Below the pieces are notes generated by a model. That model saw nothing but the letters and a program-made list of their open reading frames with translations. It ran no database searches and had not been told where the DNA came from. The position numbers and the translations under genes are program-made. From Rotaria sordida (lineage: Eukaryota; Rotifera; Eurotatoria; Philodinida; Philodinidae): a stretch of DNA of 64,000 nucleotides. Every line of letters starts with the position of its first letter. Position 1 is the stretch's first letter. Of the stretch, positions 36,001 through 47,246 are shown in pieces. The stretch lies in NCBI GenBank assembly GCA_905250125.1, contig CAJNOL010000617.1:54139-118138 (forward strand). The letters are read 5' to 3'.

Positions 36001-37293
36001 TGAATTTTAGATATTTTCTGTTTTTTTTTCTCATTTAAAGTGCTCGAGCTTTGCTTAAAAATCCATCAATATTAATTCTTGATGAAGGTAAACAATTAAA
36101 ATAGAGTTTTGAAATTTTATATCATATTTTTATTTCATTTTAGCTACAAGGTAATCAAAAGAAAGATCTATTATTAATAATTGTTATATTTTAGTGCGCT
36201 TGATGCTGAATCTGAAAAACAAGTTCAATCAGCAATTAATAACGTTGCAAAAGGTAATTCATTATTGAGTTTGAATCTTAATCAAATATGATTTTAGTTC
36301 ACTTATTCTTTAACGAAAAGAAAGAACTTTACTTAAACATCATATTTATATCTTCACAAAAAGTTTTAATTTGTTATTTTGCTGTTCCGTAGACTACTAA
36401 TGTTTTTTTTTTCTAGCACTAAAAGCAGTTCTATATATCGGCTTTATTACTAACAAAATTCGTGACTCATAGTCGAGATCTTAGTAATTATCACGCCCTG
36501 AAATAGTGAGTTCATGTCATAGCGCTAGTTCGACTTCATTCAGTGTTGCAACTCTAACACTTTCAGAAGCATCTCATGAGAACTTTCTACTAAAATTTTC
36601 AAATGAAACGGTCAAAGACATCGTGGAAAAAGGTCGAGCATACTAAAAACCAACATTTGCCTTTCAATAGACATTTTTAATGAGAAGACAATAGCTTAGT
36701 TATTCTAAAGTGATTTCAAACAGAATCTTGACTAAAGATACCTACGACATTGGACTTTCAAATGAAGAGTTGGACGAAAATATTTGTTTCAATATGACTG
36801 AGATATCACAAGAAGAAGATGATGTCTAAGTCATAACTTCAATATATATGAACTAATGGAAGGTGAGTTTGCTTGCAATTGGAGTTTATTGTCGCACACA
36901 TATATCCAAAATATTATCTCAACATCATAAAGAATAGTAGCAATTTATGTAGGAGCAACTACTTTTGTCCACGACTATATATCTTCTGATGATGCTCAAG
37001 TTATTTTTCATATTAAAAAAATTTCTTCTGTTTTTTTCTTCAAACAGGTCGTACAACAATAATAATTGCTCATCGATTGAGTACAATACGTAATGCAGAT
37101 ATTATTGGTGTTATGTTGCATGGAAAACTTGTCGAGGTTAGAATTTCATATTTAATTTTTCAAAAGAAAAAAAAAAGTTTATTTGATTTTATTTTTTTTT
37201 AAGATGGGTACTCATGCTGAATTAATTACTAAGAAAAATGGTGTTTATGCTGAATTAATGCGTATTCAACAGTCTGGTATTGATATACTTTAA
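33088..37293 (+). CDS. ABCB8: ABCB8-like mitochondrial half ABC transporter
   Basis: Fourteen exons (33088-33375, 33440-33747, 33801-33876, 33951-34177, 34234-34630, 34690-34762, 34817-34950, 35717-35888, 35947-35971, 36041-36087, 36144-36150, 36195-36253, 37048-37136, 37204-37293) give 663 residues. After a basic, Arg-poor-in-acid N-terminus fit for mitochondrial import comes an ABC transmembrane domain with the family phrases GERMA, [15 protein letters not shown] ([11 protein letters not shown]) and SRQ. The nucleotide-binding domain has Walker A (GPSGSGKST), Q-loop ([21 protein letters not shown]), signature (VSGGQRQR), Walker B (SILILDE), D-loop (SALDAES) and the H-loop His (IIAHRLS). The pattern is that of ABCB8, an inner mitochondrial membrane exporter linked to iron export and the mitoKATP channel. 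All catalytic motifs are intact. The polypyrimidine-AG at 33081-33087 directly abuts the start codon. One exon is only 7 nt. Confidence 0.95.
35239..35618. repeat. Inverted repeat in ABCB8 intron 7
   Basis: AAGTTATAGCCGATTTACTAAATTTTCGATCC near 35266 is mirrored by GGTCGAAAATCCAGTAAACTGGTTATAACT near 35562. The 766-bp intron is therefore largely a decayed foldback or MITE; most other introns in the gene are 44-75 bp. Confidence 0.6.
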
Positions 37294-37486
37294 AATTTTT
37301 GTTTTTTATAACATAGCTGTGTTTTTTTAATAAAATAAAGATAAAAAAATTATTGTGTACCTAGTTTTTATGTTTTATGCTTAGTTCTTATCTGTGAAAA
37401 AAAAAATATAGGGCAATTAAGTCCAATTTACATAGTTTCATTCTTTGTTGTTTTTTTTTATCAAAGATTGTTATTGAATTTGTCCG

Positions 37487-39878
37487 ATGATGTCTAAGAC
37501 TAGCGACTCTGTGCTTATTGTACCATTAAGTCCGACAAAGCCAGCATATGTATTATATCCACAACGATTTTATGTTCTATTTATTTTTTCATTTCTTGCT
37601 TTTAATCAATGTCTTATTTGGTTAACATTTTCACCAATTGCAAGAAGTGCTGAAGCTTATTATAATATTAGTGAAGCTACTGTTGATCTTCTTCTTAATT
37701 GGGGATCAATTATTTTTATTCCATGTTTACCATTAACTTATATATTATTAAATAAACATCATGGACTTCGACGTTGTGTTGTATTACTTTCAATAACTGA
37801 TTTTATTGCCGCAGGTATTCGTCTTATTCCAATTATTATTACATCACCATCAAGTCCACATTTTACTACAATTTCTCTAATATTTTTACATATTGGTCAA
37901 ATATTAAATGCAGCTTGTGGTCCATTAGTTATGGTACCGGTTTCACAACTTTCTTGTCTTTGGTTTGCTCCTCATGAACGAACACGTGCAACAACAGTTG
38001 CTATATTTGCTAATAATTTTGGTGCAAGTATTGGTTTTTTAATTAGTCCATTTATTGTTTCATCACCAAATTATGTTCCTCATCTTCTTTATGTTCATTT
38101 GGGTCTTGCATTTATAGCTTGTATTCTTGCTCTACTCTTCTTTCCTGCTGAACCACCAAGTGCTCCATCGGCAGCCGCTGAATTACTTATTCATCAAGCA
38201 ACTAATGAACATAATAATAATTCATGGAAAAAATTTCTCAAAGATATTTGGCAATGTTTAACAACACCGTCATTTATGCTTATAGCAATAGCTGGTGGTC
38301 TTCTTGCTGGTACATTTGGTGTATGGACAAGTTTATATGATGTTATTCTTAAACCTGAAAATTATTCTGAACAACAAGCAGGTAAGAAAATTCTAATAAT
38401 AAATTAACATCAAATTTTTCGAATGTAAGCTTTGAGATAAGATTTTTCGGTTCTGCCCCCTCAGAGCAACGGGAGTCACAGGTCAATGAATATGTTTTCC
38501 TTAGCAATAGAAGGAAAGAAAGGCCAACGATCATTGGATATGTTCCTATAGCAATCTAAGATATCAGGCGTCAGAACTCTTCCCCACAGCTTCTTGCCAA
38601 CGGGAGAAAAAAGCATTGAATGGCATTAGAGACAAGACTTTCGAGGCAGCATATCCAACTGTTAATCATCAATCAAATTGATATCAACAGTTGGATCTGT
38701 TCTCTAGTTAGACTGTTCAAGAACATTTCAAAGTCTTCCTCAAAATTTTAATGGCTCGAATACGTTTATCAATATTGTAAATAGTGCAGTTTTTGAGTTT
38801 TATGCACATAAAAATTTATATTCAAAATGTTAAGAATAATGCATTGATCTGCCACAGTGATAGATATAGACGAAATGGTCCGGGGATCGGAAGCAGTGTA
38901 TTTTTAGATCGAGGTCAGGACGAAAAAAAGACTGGTCCCGCTCATGTCTACATAGTCGTCATATGGTCAACATAAAAAGTAGGAACTGATCACGTTATAA
39001 CTTTGAAAAATAATCAATATTAAAATGAAAAAAGGACGAGCGAATAGCAATAAAGCAAACAAAAAATAGAGCACCAGTGAAAAAGAAAAAAATATCTGTG
39101 TTCGAAATGTAGAAATACATAAGAAAAATCGTTTTTCTGATGATTGATTATCTTGAAAAACAACTGTAGTCTGCTAGACATTTTTACTTTACGAAGTTTA
39201 TATTAGTATAATGAGTTTAAAGAATACAGGTCAGTTCCACATTGTAATTCCACAGGAGCTATGGTGACAAGCTTTGTTTGATTTTTATTAATTTTAGGAT
39301 GGTTTAGTTTTGGTTCATCACTATCTGGAATTATTGGTGGATTATTTTTAAGTTTTCTAGCTGATACACGTCGTTTTCAACATTCATTAAAAGCTCTAAT
39401 TATGATTGCATATATTGGCTGTTTATTAGCTATTCTCTGGTTCGAATTATCTGTTCAATCATTGTTTTTTGATAAACCAGTTATTCCATCAAATGCAGCG
39501 ACGATTGGTTTATCAACGACATTAGCTGGATTATTTTCAGGTGCTGCATCTCCATTAACATATGAAGCTGTTGCTGAAATAATGTTTCCTTTACCTGAAT
39601 CATTATCAGCATCAATTCTTGTTCAATGGGTTAATGTAACTGGACTTGTTCTTCTATTTATTGCTCCTAATCGATATAAATTAATGAATTTACTTGTATT
39701 ATGTGTAATAATTGTTTGTGTTTTCATGATATTATTAGCACGATTTACTTATGAAAGACGTGACGAAGATGAAAGAAAACGACTGGAAAAAGAACAACAT
39801 CAAATCTTAGATCAAGATAGTTTAAATCCATATTATGATAGTATTGCTAATGAATCACAATATGGAACATTTTCATAA
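37487..39878 (+). CDS. SLC49A4/DIRC2-like MFS transporter
   Basis: Two exons (37487-38381 and 39298-39878) encode 491 residues with about twelve hydrophobic segments in two groups of six, separated by a charged loop (NEHNNNSWKKFLKDIW). Family-type features include an early FNQCLIWLTFSPIARSA segment, NWGSIIFIPC, GPLVM, W.A..ERTRATTVA in the first half, AGW(F/I) at the exon junction and a late PxxEGI-like (LPESLSA) loop before helix 11. The best match from memory is SLC49A4 (DIRC2), a lysosomal MFS protein reported as a proton-coupled pyridoxine exporter, but SLC49A paralogues cannot be excluded. A C-terminal NPYYDS and acidic/basic tail may hold sorting signals. The 916-bp intron is unusually long. 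Only 193 bp separates this start from the stop of the ABCB8-like gene on the same strand. Confidence 0.85.
38648..38694. repeat. Short hairpin in SLC49A4-like intron
   Basis: ATCCAACTGTT is followed 24 bp later by its complement AACAGTTGGAT. Confidence 0.6.
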
Positions 39879-40030
39879 ATATTTAAGTTAGTTTTTTTAA
39901 TATAAATAAATTATATATCAAAAAATGTTTAATTCTTTTTTTTTTCTTGAATATTAACATACATGAAGTGTCCAATTTATATTCGAATATAAATGTAAAT
40001 CTAAGAGTTAAATATCAATTTGAAAATAAT

Positions 40031-41171
40031 TACAGGGTGACCGAAAAGTAAAATAACAAAGGATTTTTCGATTTCTTCTTTGTACATAATCAGTTAATTC
40101 TCATATTAATACCACATATGCCAAGTCATACAGTCAAAAATATAGTATATGATTAGTGCCTAGAGGTAGTAATTTTCTTAAAAGGGTACAAATATAGAGT
40201 ACTCAAAAGTAAGGAAACACGTATGAGTTCTGACAACACTTTTATTATACAGAACCGAAAGTACAAAAGAAAACAAAAAATAAATTCGTGGATAAAAGAA
40301 TTATATGTTATGATAGCAAAACTATAACTGTCAGATAATATTTTGCAACCAGTTTGGGTCCAAGTTTGAGGTCATACCTGGCGTTCAACCAAGCAATTAA
40401 TGAGTTCTCAACGTTTCAAAATATGTTTACTTTTTCAAAATGCTCTACATATAAAAGCATAGGAATGAAAATCAGTTCAATCACGATCGAGCAATTTATT
40501 GAACTTGAGAAGAGATCATAGAAATGAAAAGTGATTTTGTTTTACTAGGAGAATTCATTTTCAATGAAAATTCATCTACAGATGATGAGAAACTATATGA
40601 TGAAGTAATTGAATATATGGAGGAAAAAATGAACTATGAAAAAGGTGAACATGTACTATCGTGATGGAACAAATATGCATCCATGCATCCACAAGTATGA
40701 TGTTTGGCACAAACATTGCGTTTTATTCCAGCATTATCAACAACAAGAAAACGTATACTTTGTGAAATTGATCGAATTTTAGAAGCAGAAAAACAACAGG
40801 TGAATCCTGAATTACTTGTTTTTTTGTGGAATTTAGGATGATCTAATTTTTGGTTGTTGTTTATAGAAGAAATTAAACAGTATACTTTTTTTTACGTAAA
40901 GTAAAAGTTTGAAATCTGTATTATCACTGTAAAAGTATCTATCGGATGTCGATTAGCTTCGGGTGGGTACTGAGTACAGCTATTCGGAGCCGGGTGCGAA
41001 AAATCGCACTCGTGCAGGACACTACTGTCAAACGTATTTTCTTGCTTTTCATATGCTGCATCTTTGACTAATATCGCCTAGTATATGTAGTATTAATATA
41101 AGACCTTACTGAATATGTACGGAGAAGAAATTGAAAAAATCTGTGCTATCTTACTTTGGGACCACCTTGTA
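40031..41171. mobile_element. TA-flanked mariner-type element with about 100-bp TIRs
   Basis: Ends CAGGGTGACCGAAAAGTAA (40033) and TTACTTTGGGACCACCTTG (to 41169) are inverted copies that diverge but extend about 100 bp inward (CTTCTTTGTACATAATCAG against CTTCTCCGTACATATTCAG). TA dinucleotides flank both ends. The CAGGGTG(A/G)CC start is typical of mariner-like elements. The interior does not encode a mariner transposase; it contains a degenerate hAT-like fragment. Confidence 0.75.
40524..40850 (+). pseudogene. hAT transposase C-terminal dimerisation remnant
   Basis: Frames broken by TGA codons read LGEFIFNENSSTDDE, then WNKYASMHP, LRFIPALSTTRKRILCEIDRI and QVNPELLVFLWNL. This order resembles the hAT C-terminal dimerisation domain (W..Y..hP.L...A...L.IPA.S...ER.FS...I......LN.E....L.FL). 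The RKR sequence replaces the usual SER and the DDE/RNase H part is missing, so it cannot be active. It lies inside mariner-type inverted repeats. Confidence 0.5.
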
Positions 41172-42613
41172 TACAGTATTGATATAAGCCAATTTGTTAA
41201 ACAAGTTTTTCTATTACTAACACCAGCTATTTCATATTTTATATGATGATTCCATAGGAATTACGCTAACAGCTTGTTTTTTTAATTAAAATTCTATAAG
41301 ACAAGTAACATGAGTAAAAAATTCTTTTCAGGCGACATTAAATCAACGCAACGAATAAATGAAATCAGTTACTATCAATATGCACAACAGTGCAAAAGTA
41401 CGAAAAATTATCTAGATGATTCAAACGGAACAAAAATCATTGGTATTCGCTGCTATGCCACTAGTTATTCTCCGACAGACAATTTACTGCTGGTATATCG
41501 ACGATAGTGCCAACAAACGTACAGTAAGGGTAAAATACTTTCAGACGATGAAAGTATCCTTCGAAATCTCTCATTAAATTCAATCCATTAAAAGTATCAT
41601 AATTTATATTATACTCAGGATGATCATGTTTCTATGTTAATGTCATTACAAAAAGCTCTCGTTTAATTCATTGTTTTTTACATTAATGTAAAAGAACAAT
41701 TAAATTTTATATCAATACTTGACAATAAATAAAAATTGTTCATTGTAAATAAATAATTCTTTAGTTCGAATTATTTCTAGCTCTTGCTATATGGTCCAAG
41801 TCTCTTGTAAAAAAAAGCCATTTTCTCTCGGTTCAAATCACACATATATAGTTTGTAATGATCACTGTTATCCAATTCATTGTTTTTAACTTCGATAAAA
41901 GATATTCATTGCATTACTAAAGTATAAATCGTATTGATTATTTTATTTTATTCGAAATTCATCAGTGAAGTTTATATGTTTTATTAGCAACAGTGCGGCT
42001 TTTTGCACTAATTAAAAAAATCAACATAAAAACAAAATATTTAAGAGAATGCAATATTTTAATATTTAATAGATTTTCTGAGAGAAAAGTTAGAGATGCA
42101 TTTACAAATGGAAGAAAAAGTAATAAAGATGCTTGCATCTTATTGCTTTACTTTTATTAATTACTAAACTTCATTGTTCATTATGTCAGCGTTTTTTTTT
42201 CAAGAAAAAAAAGCACAGTTAGTAAAATATCTGTAGGATTAACATACAATGAAACTTTTTTCTTTGGACTAGAGGTGAAAAGATGACACATATTAATCCA
42301 CTTTCTTGCTCCTCCATTCTAGAATATAATATATAATATTACCTGGCATCATTTGAGTAAAGAAAGAAGTCTCTAACATCTTGACTATTACATTCAACGT
42401 TACTTCATAAAATATTGATATTCGTAAGTTTTTACAAAGACATTAACTCAATTGTTTATTAAATCATTTTTCATTGTACTTTTTGAACAAACAATATATT
42501 TACTTGTCGTATTGTTATCGTTTTTAGTAGATTTTTATTAATGGAAAATTAGAAATTCCTTTAAAGTAACGAAGAAAATATCTGTAAAATGGTAATCAAA
42601 TGCATATATTAAT
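41172..42613. other. Non-coding interval upstream of the GPCR
   Basis: AT-rich. An open frame at 41310-41507 shows no recognisable domain. No other signal. Confidence 0.4.
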
Positions 42614-43600
42614 ATGCTAACACGACAGTTTTCCATAGTCATGCACGATATATCAAACGAATCTAACAATACTATTTCAATAGACGAATTTCAATATTCA
42701 ATAAATAACTCTAATATAACTTCAAACTATAGAAAACAATTTCGAAGTGAAACTACCGATATAATTCAAATACCTTTTTTTATACTGATTATTATTTTTG
42801 CTTTTGTCTATATAATACTTATTTTAAGTCGAAAAACTCTTCGATCAAATAAATTTACTTGGTTAACAATTAATGTATCTATTTCAAATATAGTATTTTC
42901 TTTTGAACATTTGTTATCAATTATTATGTTTTTAAGTAATCCACCAGACATTAAATTATCATGTCGTTTAAAAGATTTTTTTATGTATATGAGTGCATAT
43001 CATGTTATGTATGCACATTGTATTGCTTCATTTTGTCGTGTATTATCAATTCAATATCATTATAAACCATTATTTCGATCAAGCCGTTGGATATGGGGAA
43101 ATATCATTGTAAGTTGGATTATTGGATTACCTGCTTCATTACCTTACTTATTCTTCGATGACGGTGCATGCTTAATTCATAATAGTGAAAAGTTTCTTGA
43201 CATATATGCCTGCTTCTCTATAATATTTGCACCAGTTACTATTGTCATTATATGTAATCTCGCAACGCTTCGATATGTACGGTTATCAAGTAAACGTATA
43301 CATAATTTAAATAGCAACAATACAAATCAACTTGGCAAACGAGAAATGCATTTATGTAAAACAATGTTATTAACATTTTGTATATATGTTATTGGTGCGG
43401 CACCAATTTTTCTCGAACGAGTATTTGTTAATGATGAAAATTATTTTCCTTCAGTTGTATCAACTATTTTTCGTATTCTACCAGCAATTGCTCTTTTCGC
43501 TGATGTAATATTACTTATTTATTCAGATCAATCAGTTCGTAATATAATTATAAAAACATTACAATGCAATGAAAAATTTTTATGTATTTTTAAATGTTAA
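42614..43600 (+). CDS. Intronless rhodopsin-like 7TM receptor
   Basis: A 328-residue protein with seven hydrophobic helices: TM1 about residues 52-72 (QIPFFILIIIFAFVYIILIL), TM2 83-108, TM3 123-146, TM4 157-179, TM5 195-218, TM6 249-271 and TM7 281-305. The N-terminus carries several N-glycosylation sequons (NNT, NNS, NIT). The end of TM3 reads FCRVLSI, an altered DRY motif (CR instead of DR). TM4 has W and IGLPASLP, TM6 has an AAP motif where class A receptors have CWxP, and TM7 has no clear NPxxY. The short tail has a Cys-rich end (LQCNEKFLCIFKC) that could be palmitoylated. It fits the divergent, expanded class A-like receptors of bdelloids. The ligand is unknown, and altered motifs may mean unusual coupling. 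Confidence 0.85.
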   Translation: MLTRQFSIVMHDISNESNNTISIDEFQYSINNSNITSNYRKQFRSETTDIIQIPFFILIIIFAFVYIILILSRKTLRSNKFTWLTINVSISNIVFSFEHLLSIIMFLSNPPDIKLSCRLKDFFMYMSAYHVMYAHCIASFCRVLSIQYHYKPLFRSSRWIWGNIIVSWIIGLPASLPYLFFDDGACLIHNSEKFLDIYACFSIIFAPVTIVIICNLATLRYVRLSSKRIHNLNSNNTNQLGKREMHLCKTMLLTFCIYVIGAAPIFLERVFVNDENYFPSVVSTIFRILPAIALFADVILLIYSDQSVRNIIIKTLQCNEKFLCIFKC

Positions 43601-45771
43601 TTCATAAATATTGTCGTGTTTGTAAAGAATTAAATAAATACAAATTAATCTTCTGAATAGATATCATTGATTTATTTTTCTTTTGTGACGGTAATATGAA
43701 TGTTGCTTCTGAGACAGTAGCTACACAAAACTTGCTTGATTACTAAGACTTCTAATAAAATATCGTGGGACAAAAAATATCGCAGATAGAGATATGCGGT
43801 ACTATATTTTTTTTTGTTGGTCGCAGCTCCGATAACGACTCACCTGAATAACATTCAAAGTAAAAATATCGAAATATCAAAAAAAAATTTTGTTGTTTAA
43901 AATTGCGAATGTTAGACACTGGTACAAAATAATTAAAACATATGAAGCGAGATGACACTAACAGTCAATAGGTTGTGTGTGATGTGCGTGTGTCTGCTCT
44001 GACTTCATGCCTACATCCCAGAGATGTATCCATGGTTCAGAAACTCGCAATTTAAGGAATTAAATGGTGTGATGAATAACTACCATACCTATACTATAAA
44101 AATACCATGAACTTCGAGTAATTCAAGAAAGATCAAGAATTTCAATAGAGAGAATAGTGGTAAATAGCTTCCATAACTAGAGCTTGTAATTATCATGGAA
44201 TTTCAGGAGGTGTACATTTGAGTATCAATGATTTTCTATTCACTTCTGCCGCTTTCATTCTCAGAAGTTTTTTTTTTATTTCAATGATATTTACAAGGTG
44301 TAGATATATAAGTTATTGAAATCTATTCAATTCATTGAATTTCTTTATTTTCCTTGAATTGCAAATTTCTGGATCGTGGGTACTGCTGACACTCCACTCT
44401 CTTTACGCAAAACACTTTTTTCTCTAAAATATGATTGCTATATTTCTAACATTAAAATAAAAAGTCTTTTTTAATAACACACTACAATAATATCTTTTTT
44501 TTACACACTCTCATACTTTGTCTTTCGACCAAATTCAGGTTTACGCCAGCAACATTTTCTTTAGTAGTCCTTGTTATGATCTCAGTAAATCTAACCTAGT
44601 TCCTGACCCAGCCTAGAGAAACCTGTTCCAGAAATTATTTGTCTTACATCTAAAAATATTCTTCAATGCTCATTTTTGATTTCATTTAGTCAATGACTAA
44701 CACTTTTTTCGGTCATCTCTCTTGATATATATTCTGATTAATATGATTTATACAATAATTCGCTTAAAATCGTCGAGTATTCAACTAAAATCTTGAGTTC
44801 CGATTGGAATAACTTTTTTCTCGTAATTCCAAGTCTCGGCAACTTCTCTTTCCCGTACCCCCCAATTCCGCATATCTCTAGTCACGAAACAACTATCTGG
44901 AAAGCAGCGATCATGAATTCATTTTTTTCTGTGAATTCAGATAATAAATTCGAAAAAAAAATTAATTGTTAAAGTTTCTTATACCGATTTGTGACTTTAC
45001 GGAGGTCAACAGAAGTTTTTAAATCTTGTCATAACATCAAAATTTTGTGCTCTTTTCGAATCTAGATTCGAAAGGTTTGTGAGATTTATAAGTTAGAAAC
45101 TATGAGTGAACTTTTGAAAAAGGTCTGAAAATAAAATTTGAGCGGTAACAGTTGCAACAATAGATCCAAAGATCGAGAATGGTGACCGCATCCTGTTAAA
45201 AATTGATTTTATGATGTTGTTCAGCGATCTTTCTTGGTACTTTCTTATTTTCGTCGTTATGACACATAATTTAGTATAACTCCACTTCTTTTTGCTTGAT
45301 TGTTAAGTTTTTACATAACATAATGGTTGAGAAAACATTCTACAAAGTGAACTATAAGTTGAAAATCTTACAGTAATGCTTTAGACATAACTAAGCTTGT
45401 TTTATAAGTCTGAAAATCAAAAAACAAATTGTGAACATCTCGTCAAATCTTTTTCAAAGCTCCTATTGTTGATAGATATCTTGAAGAAAATTTATTATTA
45501 AGAATTAATATTCTAGAGAAATATTTGGAAGATAGTTTTTTCTTCTAGTTTGGACATCTTTCTTGTGTTATGAAACTCGTTCAAATTTTCTTTACAATCC
45601 TTTTAAAGATTCATTCATAATTTTTAACCTATAAGTCTGACAAAAATTTTGAAATTACATTCGGAAAAAAACACAAAATTTTGACATTTTTTGAAATTTC
45701 TGTTAGGCTCTATAACCAATCGAAAAAACGAAAGAATTTTTGTCTTAAAACGTTCGACGTACTTGTTACTA
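43601..45771. other. Non-coding interval
   Basis: The 3' flank of the receptor, with an AAATAAATA stretch near 43632, and 2 kb of anonymous sequence holding one telomere-like hairpin. No gene. Confidence 0.4.
43971..44020. repeat. Telomere-like hairpin 7
   Basis: GGTTGTGTGTGATGTGCGTGTG faces CATGCCTACATCCC. The right arm matches that of the hairpin at 13057-13180 almost exactly. Confidence 0.5.
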
Positions 45772-46342
45772 TATAGGGTGTCCAGTAAATGACTAGAGTT
45801 AGAAAAAATTGCATATCTCTCTGCTACGGCTCGAGCAAACAGGCTGATTTTTCTACCAATAATAGAAGCATGTTCACACTTTAAATCCATACAGACAAGA
45901 TTAGAAAGAGCCTTTGTTAAGTACCACCAACGACCTCAATAAAAAAAATTTTACTTTTTCACAGATAGGAAAAGAACACTATACGGAGTAGCGCAAAAGT
46001 CACTTTGCCGCAAAAAAATTGAATATCTTCACTATGGCTCGAGCAAAAGAGCTGATTCTTTTATCAATGATAGAGGCATGTCCAAGCTTTATACTCATAA
46101 AGACATGCCTAGAGAGATCCTTTGTTAAGTCTATTGTTTTTTTTCTTATCTGTGAAAAAGTAAAATTTTTTTGTTGAGGTCGTTGGTGGTACTTAACAAA
46201 GGCTCTTTCTAATCTTGTCTGTATGGATTTAAAGTGTGAACATGCTTCTATTATTGGTAGAAAAATCAGCCTGTTTGCTCGAGCCGTAGCAGAGAGATAT
46301 GCAATTTTTTCTAACTCTAGTCATTTACTGGACACCCTATAT
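45772..46342. mobile_element. Foldback MITE with long near-identical arms
   Basis: Outer arms (45774-45970 and 46150-46341) are almost perfect inverted copies of about 190 bp, beginning TATAGGGTGTCCAGTAAATG and bounded by TA. Between them lies a third, diverged copy of the arm in direct orientation (about 45975-46130, recognisable by GGCTCGAGCAAA.GAGCTGATT, AGAGGCATGT and CCTTTGTTAAGT). It has no coding capacity. High arm identity suggests recent gene conversion or insertion. Confidence 0.9.
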
Positions 46343-46863
46343 ATATATTATAATATCAATTTTCAGCATTGATGAACAAAGAAATTTCCTTGTGGTTATA
46401 AATAAACATTAATTCAAATAAATATTTATCTGTATCAATTAAAATTTATAATATTATTCATATTATGATTTAATTATTTATTTTTAATCAATAATCAATT
46501 GTATCAATTATCAATATCAATTACTTCAAAAACATCAAACTAGTGAAAAGATGATAGAAACTTTTATTAAAAATAGCAATTCTAGATGATATTAAAAGTT
46601 TTGTCTGAAATAAAATCAATGAACATTGTTATATTTCTTAAGGTTTATTCTAATCAAAGATTTTGAGAAAATTTCTAATTAATTTCAAATTAATTTCATT
46701 ATTTCATCAGATTTCAATGACATATTTATTTATTTCAAAGTTGATTTATTTATTTATTTATTGATTATAGTGATGTTGAAAAAAGAAGAAAGAACAATAT
46801 CGATTATATAATGATGGTTATTCTAATGTCGATATCTTAATATATATTTATTTCAAATATAGT

Positions 46864-47246
46864 TTAGCCAAAAAGTGGTCCTTTTCTTTTCGAATTAATC
46901 CGTCTTTGTCGTTTTAATAATGCCAAAAGTAAACTTTGTTTATTGGGTTTCATAATGTCATATTCATCACTACTATTCATATCATTTGTATCATTTTTAA
47001 TTAATTCGAAACTATCGTCAATCAATGGTGTTATGATTGAACGACCCATAAGTGGAGCTCGTAACCGTCTAGCAACATGTAGTTTTGGTGTTTCAATATC
47101 AGGACTTTGTAGAAACGGAGCGAATGATGTAACACTTATTGTTGGCTAAAAAATTATTAACATTATCATCATTATATTCATTATTGTATTAACTTTACCT
47201 GTAAAACAAGAAGACACAGTACACAAAAAAGTGTAATAAACTGCAT
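46864..47246 (-). CDS. Candidate neuropeptide precursor, PL(M/F)-amide type
   Basis: Two exons on the minus strand (47199-47246 and 46864-47145), joined by a 53-bp GT-AG intron in phase 0, encode 109 residues. Exon 1 is a hydrophobic signal sequence (MQFITLFCVLCLLVLQ). The rest is a typical prohormone: RR at 42-43, then LRAPLMGR (44-51), where Gly-Arg is an amidation and cleavage signal; a long acidic Asn/Asp-rich spacer (DDSFELIKNDTNDMNSSDE); KR at 94-95; RR at 97-98; and KRK at 102-104 followed by GPLFG as the last five residues. The predicted products APLM-amide (or LRAPLM-amide) and GPLF-amide share the pattern x-P-L-hydrophobic-G. There is no cysteine outside the signal. A T-rich tract ending in TTTTAG lies about 24 bases upstream of the ATG, so a 5' UTR intron or trans-splice site is possible. 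I do not recognise a named family. Confidence 0.75.

Noticed and set aside
41310..41507. 65-codon open frame starting with ATG
   Set aside because: No homology, no splice partners and no neighbouring signal; could not be separated from chance.
45624..45890. 88-codon minus-strand frame
   Set aside because: Runs into the arm of the foldback MITE; composition follows the repeat.
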